Below are positions 54,524 to 61,498 of a DNA stretch of 64,000 nt, one piece after another; the stretch's first letter is position 1; each line of letters begins with the position of its first letter. The notes beneath the pieces were generated by a model that did not search any database, was not told where the DNA came from, and saw only the letters and a program-made list of their open reading frames with translations. Source of the stretch: Crateriforma conspicua (lineage in GTDB: Bacteria; Planctomycetota; Planctomycetia; Pirellulales; Pirellulaceae). The stretch spans positions 4,526,001 through 4,590,000 of the forward strand of contig NZ_CP036319.1 of NCBI RefSeq assembly GCF_007752935.1. Direction: 5' to 3'. A program made the translations under genes and the position numbers.

Positions 54524-55552
54524 ATGGACAGTCACCAGTCGCCATCTTCACCAACACCCTTCGCCCCGCCGTCGCCGTCGGACAAGGTTTCCGGCACCGA
54601 CATGGTCGATCCCACGGAAAGTGAATCATCGGCGATCGTCGCGCGTCCCAGACGAATCTGGCCCGTGTTTTTGGTGATCGCCGCGTCACTTGGCACCTAC
54701 ATGGTCGCCAGCGCGGCGGCATTTCTGTTGGCGATCTTTGTGGTTACCGGCCAGTTGTCGCTGGATCAATTACGAGATCCCGACACCGCCATCAGCATCA
54801 CGGAATCTCGGCTGGGATTTCCCATCGTGGTCGTCCTTCCACAATTCGCGCTGATCGCTCCCTGCATCATCGCGGCGTGGTTATCCCCGGTCGGCTTTGC
54901 AAACCGACTGGGACTGCGGCGTGGCAATTGGCCCTATTGGGCTTGGGTATCGGCGATGCTGGCGACCCCGTTGGTGGGCATGACATCTGGATTGGTCGGC
55001 GGGCTATTTTTCGAAGAAAGCGATCATCTGAAAGAACTGACGCGAATCTTTCGCCAGCACGGTACCGACGGTTTCCTGATTCCGCTGGCGTTGATGATCG
55101 GTGCAACGCCGGCGATTTGCGAAGAACTGCTGTTTCGTGGCTATGTGCAAACGCGTTTGACAGATTCACTGGGACGCTGGTTTGGCGGACGCATCACTTT
55201 TCCCGTCGGCCGGGCGATCGGCGCTCTGCTGGGCCTGATCATTGCATCGCTGGTGTTTGCCGCCTTTCACATGGATCCGGTGCACGTCGTCACCGTGTTT
55301 CCCATCGGCTTGTTTTTGGGTTGGGTGGCCTACCAAAGCGGGTCGATCTATCCGGCGATGCTGGGGCATTTCGCCAACAACACGCTGAGCGTTGTAATCA
55401 CGGTGCTGGCACCGGAAGAAATGCCCGACACGCTGGCGCTGCCATCGGTGATGTTCGCCTTTGCGATCTTTTCGGCAGGCATGTTGGGATTGGCCGGGTC
55501 CGTCTTGGCGTCGCTACTGTTCAGCCAGCGTCCGGATCACGAGCTGATTTAG
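54524..55552 (+). CDS. CPBP family intramembrane glutamic protease
   Basis: 342 residues with a ~45-residue polar, Ser/Pro-rich N-terminus and about eight hydrophobic segments. The CPBP/Abi motifs are present: ICEELLFRGY (EExxxR, about 199-205), VFAAFHMDPVHVV (second motif His, about 245) and the third motif around GHFANNTLSVV. Relatives (Rce1-type) cleave peptides inside the membrane or act in bacteriocin immunity. Which applies here is unknown. Divergent repeats lie upstream (54377-54452). Confidence 0.88.
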   Translation: MDSHQSPSSPTPFAPPSPSDKVSGTDMVDPTESESSAIVARPRRIWPVFLVIAASLGTYMVASAAAFLLAIFVVTGQLSLDQLRDPDTAISITESRLGFPIVVVLPQFALIAPCIIAAWLSPVGFANRLGLRRGNWPYWAWVSAMLATPLVGMTSGLVGGLFFEESDHLKELTRIFRQHGTDGFLIPLALMIGATPAICEELLFRGYVQTRLTDSLGRWFGGRITFPVGRAIGALLGLIIASLVFAAFHMDPVHVVTVFPIGLFLGWVAYQSGSIYPAMLGHFANNTLSVVITVLAPEEMPDTLALPSVMFAFAIFSAGMLGLAGSVLASLLFSQRPDHELI

Positions 55553-56220
55553 TTCGCAATTCGGGAACTGCCAATCAAGCCGTCGACAAAGGATCGCCGG
55601 AACGGGCACGATCGTTCGGGCAAAACCATATCGATGAAACGGGCGGTTGCGTCGGCAGCGTTTCCGATTGGCGCGATTGTGTGGCGTCTGCAGCTGGTAA
55701 CAAAGAACGCAGCCCATGCAGCGGCAAATTGCGATTCAAACGTCGCACCCGCCCGGCGGCAACGAGCAACCTTGCGTCTGTGAGTTAACGTTCTGGTGAG
55801 TGGACCAGCGTGGACGTGGGGCAAACCAGTCGACGACTTGGCGATCTCTCATCGGCTTCCGGTCGATCAGTCGTCTGCTGGGGCAAGCAGCCGAATCACG
55901 TTGTGGGGATGTGATTCCATTGGTCGACCGGAAGCCTTTATTCTTGCCGCGTTAAGCTAGCGGCCCGAATCTCAGCACACGGTGAGACACGGCTCACACG
56001 AGCCCCAATCCGCCGGATTCTCTGCCCGTCCGCACTGTTTCTTCATCGGACGCCACTGCTGGGGTTAGCCTGACCTTCGTTCAGACGCAAACGGCCTGCC
56101 TTCGCAACAGCGACACCACGAACGGTCCGATCGCTGCCATCCGTCGTCGATCGGGAGATACCATTCCATTTAGATACGGGGTGCGGGCGATGGCCGTATG
56201 AAATGGTGCAGTGCTTCGAC
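55553..56220. other. 668-bp gene-poor tract with a structured element
   Basis: Leftward frames (55549-55824, 91 residues; shorter ones after) have no start signals and biased composition. The only clear structure is the three-way-junction-like element at 55854-55936. The remainder, up to the PEP-CTERM stop at 56221, shows nothing recognisable. Confidence 0.4.
55854..55936 (+). ncRNA. candidate structured RNA (three-way junction)
   Basis: GGCTTCCGGTCGA (55854-55866) pairs perfectly with TCGACCGGAAGCC (55924-55936). The stem extends inward by five more pairs including two G-U (55867-55871 with 55919-55923). The interior holds two hairpins, CTGCT/AGCAG (55875-55879/55886-55890) and GAATCAC/GTGATTC (55893-55899/55911-55917). 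TTTATTCTT follows on the plus strand. The nested, consistent pairing suggests a folded RNA or a structured terminator; expression and strand are unproven. Confidence 0.4.
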
Positions 56221-56952
56221 CTAGGAAACCCGTCGCCTGCGACGAACCATTCCAGCCAAGCCACAAAAGGTCAAAGCGGCTAAGCTGGCGGGTTCAGGAA
56301 CCGCGACGACTCCGGTAATCTGTGGATCGGTGAAGGTTCCAGAGTCGAAGTGGCTGATGATTCTCCATGTACTATCCTCGTCCATGTCTTCTTCTCCTGG
56401 TATCGATGGACTAGCCGGTGTGACTCCTCCAACGTTAAGGAATCGCAGACGAAAGTCTCCGGTGACGGTACCGATGGATGCCAGGCTGATGATGCTGTTG
56501 CTAAAGTTGCTGTCCTCATCGATGGTGGCGATGGCCGTTGTAAATCCGTCAGTCGACGCGAAAACCCCAATCTGACTTGGACCGCTTGTAGACGACCTGG
56601 TTCCAATAATCAATTCATCTAGGGTCGCAGAATATCCCGGATCGAGCGAAAAGCCGATCTCCACGTAACCGTTGGGATTTAGCACCGTCGGGGCACCATC
56701 CAAATTAATGGCCCAATTGTCAGAATTGAAAGCGTTGTTCGTTGGTGTGTACTGAAGCCCCCCGCCACGAGTCATGTCGATCCCTGTGACTCCGGTAAGA
56801 GTGGTATCGCCAGCGACACTATCGCGGACACCGCTGTCAGTATCGCTATAGGGAAATGCCGCGTATGAAACAATGATGTCGGCGTAAACAGGAAGGCTGG
56901 TTGCGGCCGAAAGCAGAGCAATGCCAAGGCTGAAGAAGTTGAAAGATCTCAT
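56221..56952 (-). CDS. PEP-CTERM sorting domain protein
   Basis: 243 residues: signal peptide (MRSFNFFSLGIALLSAATSL, cleaved near ADI), a beta-rich body (for example GYVEIGFSLDPGYSATLDEL and TGDFRLRFLNVGG), and a C-terminal PEP-CTERM tail VPEPASLAALTFCGLAGMV followed by six basic residues. The tail is recognised by exosortase, so the protein is exported and anchored or released at the surface. No exosortase gene is in the window. The gene and its flank look less GC-rich than the surroundings, which may mean recent acquisition. Confidence 0.9.
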   Translation of the reverse strand: MRSFNFFSLGIALLSAATSLPVYADIIVSYAAFPYSDTDSGVRDSVAGDTTLTGVTGIDMTRGGGLQYTPTNNAFNSDNWAINLDGAPTVLNPNGYVEIGFSLDPGYSATLDELIIGTRSSTSGPSQIGVFASTDGFTTAIATIDEDSNFSNSIISLASIGTVTGDFRLRFLNVGGVTPASPSIPGEEDMDEDSTWRIISHFDSGTFTDPQITGVVAVPEPASLAALTFCGLAGMVRRRRRVS

Positions 56953-57660
56953 GTTGTTTTTTCGAGGTTTGCATTTGCGTCAGTTAGTCGCCCCGTGGCC
57001 TCAAAATAACGAAAAAGCCCCTGGCTTACCAAAGGACACACCCCAGTTTCCCCAAATTATCGCTAGAACCGTCGCCATCATCATCACCAAAGCAAGATCG
57101 TTGGATGGAAAAACCCTTGATTGCAAACGACACCTCTTGGCCTGAAACCAAATCTATTGAGTAAGGACACAGTTGACTGGGAGGCGGTCAATTTGAAATG
57201 CTGAAGCACTCAGGGGAAGCCTCGAACGCACTGTTCAACCACAAGGCAAGAATCAACGCCTCCGACTTGGCCATCGACATAAGGCAGCCCCCCCTGTTTG
57301 GAAGAATGGCACCACCAAAACGGAACTGCCGATCGCCAATGTGTTGCCTCTGCCATTCACATGGCTAGCAAGATCTTTTTGACTGCCGGAAAATCTGGTG
57401 CCTTTGGAAAATTTGCTTTCTACTCTCGCACAAAACCACTCTTCCGGCCCCCAAACCGACATCCACGTAAGGGGCCCTGGTGTAATGCATGTGGCTGCGA
57501 TCAGGCGTACCATAGGGTTTGCCTGAAGAAATAGGTCTGCCCGAAGTAGCTGAATCACCCCCCGAAGCACGATGCGAGGTCGCATTGATGCGGCCGACGT
57601 CGTCTGGGGCAAAATCGCGACCACCGGAGAAGAACGATAGAAACGCCGTTTGCCGTTCCG
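56953..57660. other. 708-bp tract between PEP-CTERM and VWA genes, no intact gene
   Basis: The composition is more AT-rich than usual here, with many short interrupted frames (for example leftward 57253-57624, whose middle reads GPLTWMSVWGPEEWFC). This could be the decayed remnant of a gene. No tRNA, repeat pair or insertion sequence end was found. Confidence 0.35.
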
Positions 57661-60600
57661 TTGCTGGCTTTGTTACCAAGTCTGCGTTTGGGATTTGACC
57701 ACCCCGGTTACCTTTGGTTGTTGGCGGCGTTGCCCGTGCTGTGGTGGATCGGCTCGGGCCCCCTGCAAGTCTTGGGGCCTTGGCGACGCCGTTTCGCGTT
57801 GCTGTTTCGCACGATCGTTTGGGTCGGCGTGGTTCTGGCCATCGCGGGTGTCCAGTTGGTTTGGGTCAGCGACCGCGTCACCGTGATGTATGTGCTGGAT
57901 CAATCCGAGAGCATCCCGCTGGCCAAACGGCAGGTCATGCTGGACTACGTGACCCGCAGCGTCGCGACCCACCGGAATCACACGCGTGAAGACCGGGTCG
58001 GCATCATCGTTTTTGGCCGCGACGCGATCATCGAAATGCCTCCGTTCGATGAAGACATTGCGGTCCGGCGTCTGGAATCCAATCTGGACCGAACCGATGC
58101 GACGGACATTGAATCGGCATTGAACCTTGCGCAAGCATCGATGCCCGAAGACACCGCTCGCCGCATCGTGATCGTCACCGATGGGAACGAAAACCTGGGC
58201 CGCGCGACGCAGATGGCATCAAGACTGGGCGACGCCGGCATCGGTATCGATGTGGTGCCAGTCGAACTGGATTTCGCGAACGAAGTCTTGGTGGAAAAGG
58301 TCGACTTGCCGACCGAGATTCGCACCGGGCAACCGTTCGAAGCACGCATCGTCGTGACCAACTATAGCGATGACGGCGGTTCGGCAACGCAAAACGCCGG
58401 CGACGATGCTTCCGACGACGATGTGGCTGGTCCAGTCAAGGGTTTGTTGCGAGTCAAACAATCGGTGTCCGGTGAAGAATCACTGTTGCTGGAACAAGAG
58501 ATCGAACTGGATCCGGGCAAAAATGTCTTTCCACTGCAACACACGATTGATCAGCCGGCGCCGTACACCTACGAAGCAGAGTTCATCCCGCAAAACGATG
58601 ACCAAGACGGGCTTCGCAAAAACAATCGAGCGACCGGGTTTACCTATGTGCGTGGCAAAGGACGCGTGCTGCTAATTGAAGACCGGTCGCGACAAGGCGA
58701 TTTTGACCTTTATGTTCAAACGCTACGCGACGCGGACATCGAAGTCACCAAGCAATCCACCGATCAGCTGTTCGGATCACTGGCGGAATTGCAAACGTTT
58801 GACGCCGTAATTCTGGCAGGCGTTCCCCGTGTTGGTGGCGGCGAAGGCAGTGGGCTGGTGTCGTTCACCGACGAACAAATCCAGATGTTGGTTCGGAACA
58901 CACAACAACTGGGGGCCGGCCTGCTGATGATCGGCGGTCCCGAATCGTTGGGTGCCGGTGGCTGGACGGGAACCGAGCTTGAAAAGGCAATGCCGGTCGA
59001 CTTTAAAATTCGCAATACCAAGATCCAAGCGGTCGGTGCGTTGGCGCTGATCATGCACGCCAGCGAAATGGCCGAAGGCAACCACTGGCAAAAGGTCATC
59101 GCGCGTGCGGCGGTCAAGCAGTTGGGACCGGCCGACTATGCGGGGTTGTTGCACTGGACCATGGGCGGCGACGCTTGGCTGTGGGGCGGTCGCCAGGGAT
59201 TGCTGCCAGTCGGTCCGAACCGTCAAGCGATGATGGCCGCGGTTGGACGCATGACCCCCGGGGACATGCCACAATTCGATCCCGCGATGCGGATGGCGGC
59301 TGCCGCGTTGACTCGGACTCCGGCGTCGATGAAACACTGTGTCATTATCAGTGATGGCGACCCGAGTGATCCGACGCCTGGAACAATCGCCGCATTCAAG
59401 AACAACAACATTACGATCAGCACCGTTGCGGTCGCCTCACACGGGCTGACCGAAAGTCAACGACTGCGGCGGATCGCCCAGGCCACCGGCGGAAAATATC
59501 ACCAAGTCAAAGACGGCCGGGCGTTGCCAGAAATCTTCCAGCGGGAAGCTCGTCGTGTTGCGCGGCCCTTGGTCTTCGAACCGTCCGGCGGCACCGTCCC
59601 GGAAGTCATCTTTCCGCACCCGATGCTGGACGGTGTGGATCGTGTCATGCCACGGATCGGCGGATTCGTACTGACCCAAACCAAGAACAGCCCGCTGGCC
59701 CAAGTGCTGATCCAGTCCCCCAAACCCGATTCGCCGGAAAACGCGACCATCCTGGCGGCATGGACGTATGGGCTGGGCCGGACAGCGGTTCTGACCACCG
59801 ACGCGGGTGCACGCTGGGCGTCATCGTGGACGCCGTGGAACGACTACGAAAAATTCCACAGCCAGTTGGTCCGCTGGCTGATGCGACCGACCGGCGATAC
59901 CGGAAAGTTCACTTTGGCAACGCAAGTCCGCGACGGCGAAGTCGAAGTCATCGTCAATGCGTTGGACAAGGACGATGAGTTTTTGAACTTCCTGGAGATG
60001 AACGCGACGGCGTTGGATCCCGAATTGAAACCCATCGCATTAAGCATGCGACAAGTCGCACCGGGGCGATACGTCGGTCGCTTTCCGGTGGATCAAGCCG
60101 GCAGCTATTTCGTCAACGTGATCCCTGACGAAGGCACTGCGCCGTTAACGACGGGCGTCAGCGTTCCGTTCAGCGAAGAATATCGAGTCCGCCGAACGAA
60201 CCTAGCTTTGATCAACGCATTGGCGGAAACCAAGGTCAACGGCGGCGAACCGGGAATGGTATTGCCGGCGATCGATCAACGGGCCGCCGATGAATTGGTC
60301 CAAATCGACACGTTCCGCGGGGGATTGCCACCGGCGCGCAGTATCAAGGACGCTTGGCCGTGGTTTCTGTTGGCCGCATGTGTGCTGTTCCTGTTCGACG
60401 TGGCCGTCCGCCGGATCGCGATCAGCTTCGCATGGTTGGGACGATGGGTCCGCAAACGTTTCGGCAAAGCCAAAGCGTCCGACACGCCCACGACACGCCG
60501 CTTGGACGAACTGCGTCAAAGCAAAGACGCGGTTTCGCAATCCATTGATGCTCGACGACGCAGCGTTCGGTTTGATCCGCAATCCGTGCCGACCGATTTG

Positions 60601-60780
60601 ACGGGTCAAACCGGTGCACCGGAGTCTTCGTTTGATTCGCCCGCGAGCTCCGGAAAGCCGCCCAAAGAATCGGCCAAAGACGGTAGCCGCCAAAGCGACG
60701 GGTCGACCTCGGACGCCCCGGTCAGCTATACCGAACGTCTGCTGGAAGCCAAACGGCGTGCTCGCAAGAATCGCGATTAA
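57661..60780 (+). CDS. large VWA-domain membrane protein with glutamine-amidotransferase-like domain
   Basis: About 1039 residues. Two membrane helices (DHPGYLWLLAALPVLWWIGS and LLFRTIVWVGVVLAIAGVQL) precede a VWA domain with an intact MIDAS start, VLDQSESIP (D80-x-S-x-S84), and IVIVTDGNE. A GATase1-like domain follows (GRVLLIEDRSRQGDFDLYVQ, AVILAGVP, GAGLLMIGGPES) with a second VWA-like part (VIISDGDPSD). A third membrane helix lies near 898-920 (WPWFLLAACVLFLFDVAVRR), then a charged cytoplasmic tail. Such proteins accompany MoxR ATPases and BatA/B-like systems. No ATG fits: TTG 57661 is used, but the frame is open further upstream. Confidence 0.87.
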   Translation: MLALLPSLRLGFDHPGYLWLLAALPVLWWIGSGPLQVLGPWRRRFALLFRTIVWVGVVLAIAGVQLVWVSDRVTVMYVLDQSESIPLAKRQVMLDYVTRSVATHRNHTREDRVGIIVFGRDAIIEMPPFDEDIAVRRLESNLDRTDATDIESALNLAQASMPEDTARRIVIVTDGNENLGRATQMASRLGDAGIGIDVVPVELDFANEVLVEKVDLPTEIRTGQPFEARIVVTNYSDDGGSATQNAGDDASDDDVAGPVKGLLRVKQSVSGEESLLLEQEIELDPGKNVFPLQHTIDQPAPYTYEAEFIPQNDDQDGLRKNNRATGFTYVRGKGRVLLIEDRSRQGDFDLYVQTLRDADIEVTKQSTDQLFGSLAELQTFDAVILAGVPRVGGGEGSGLVSFTDEQIQMLVRNTQQLGAGLLMIGGPESLGAGGWTGTELEKAMPVDFKIRNTKIQAVGALALIMHASEMAEGNHWQKVIARAAVKQLGPADYAGLLHWTMGGDAWLWGGRQGLLPVGPNRQAMMAAVGRMTPGDMPQFDPAMRMAAAALTRTPASMKHCVIISDGDPSDPTPGTIAAFKNNNITISTVAVASHGLTESQRLRRIAQATGGKYHQVKDGRALPEIFQREARRVARPLVFEPSGGTVPEVIFPHPMLDGVDRVMPRIGGFVLTQTKNSPLAQVLIQSPKPDSPENATILAAWTYGLGRTAVLTTDAGARWASSWTPWNDYEKFHSQLVRWLMRPTGDTGKFTLATQVRDGEVEVIVNALDKDDEFLNFLEMNATALDPELKPIALSMRQVAPGRYVGRFPVDQAGSYFVNVIPDEGTAPLTTGVSVPFSEEYRVRRTNLALINALAETKVNGGEPGMVLPAIDQRAADELVQIDTFRGGLPPARSIKDAWPWFLLAACVLFLFDVAVRRIAISFAWLGRWVRKRFGKAKASDTPTTRRLDELRQSKDAVSQSIDARRRSVRFDPQSVPTDLTGQTGAPESSFDSPASSGKPPKESAKDGSRQSDGSTSDAPVSYTERLLEAKRRARKNRD

Positions 60781-60901
60781 ACCGATCTGCAGACCGCACC
60801 AGCATTGACGTTTTCGCGAGCGGACCCCAAGCATCCACTGGCTTTTTTTGCCGCCCGCTTTGTTTCAAACCGCCTTTCTCTGACGACGCAAAACGATCGC
60901 C

Positions 60902-61498
60902 ATGTCCTCCGTCCCGTGGTGGCGTCGCTTCTATGCGACCGCCGTCTTTTATCCCACGCTTGCCTGGAACTACTTGCTGGGCCGCGTGCTGAAGACGCGT
61001 CGATGGTGGGACTTTGTCGACACCAACGTCATCGTCGGTGCTCGTCCATTTCCTCGCGATGTCAGCAATTTGAACGAGGCCGGAGTCCGTGCGGTGGTCA
61101 ACACGTGCGAAGAATACGCCGGCCCGATCGTTGAATACGACCAGTTCGGCATTGATCAACTGCACATCCCGACGACCGACTTTACCCACCCACGCCTGGA
61201 AGACGTACGCATCGCGGTGGATTTCATTCAGTCCTATGTCAGCGAAAACAAGACGGTCTATGTGCACTGCAAAGCGGGGCGTGCACGCAGTGCGACCGTG
61301 GTGATGTGCTGGCTGATTCAGTACCGCGGCATGACTGCCGAACAGGCCCAGCAAGCTCTGCTAAAAGCACGGCCGCACGTCAATCCCCATCTGTATCGCC
61401 GGCCGGTCGTCACCCAGTTCGTTCAATCGCTGGGTGACGACGCTTCGGACCATTCACCGGCGGCGTCGACCGCCGTTACAGGGGAGCCTCACCGCTGA
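60902..61498 (+). CDS. PTPMT1-like dual-specificity phosphatase
   Basis: 198 residues. The P-loop VHCKAGRARSATVV carries the catalytic Cys (C123) and Arg of the HCx5R motif. The opening FYPTLAWNYLLGRV, the WWDFVDTNVIVGARPFPRDV region and NTCEEYAGP follow the mitochondrial PTPMT1 pattern, whose members dephosphorylate phosphatidylglycerophosphate during cardiolipin synthesis. A lipid phosphatase role at the membrane is therefore likely, though protein substrates cannot be excluded. The gene overlaps the 3' end of the convergent TolC-family gene by 23 nt. Confidence 0.88.
   Translation: MSSVPWWRRFYATAVFYPTLAWNYLLGRVLKTRRWWDFVDTNVIVGARPFPRDVSNLNEAGVRAVVNTCEEYAGPIVEYDQFGIDQLHIPTTDFTHPRLEDVRIAVDFIQSYVSENKTVYVHCKAGRARSATVVMCWLIQYRGMTAEQAQQALLKARPHVNPHLYRRPVVTQFVQSLGDDASDHSPAASTAVTGEPHR

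Noticed and set aside
55549-55824. 91-residue leftward open frame downstream of the CPBP gene
   Set aside because: No ribosome binding site, overlaps the CPBP stop region, and composition (Arg/Ala/Cys) looks like an antisense artefact.
57253-57624. 123-residue leftward open frame
   Set aside because: Some stretches look protein-like, but there is no start signal and no recognised family; treated as a possible remnant only.
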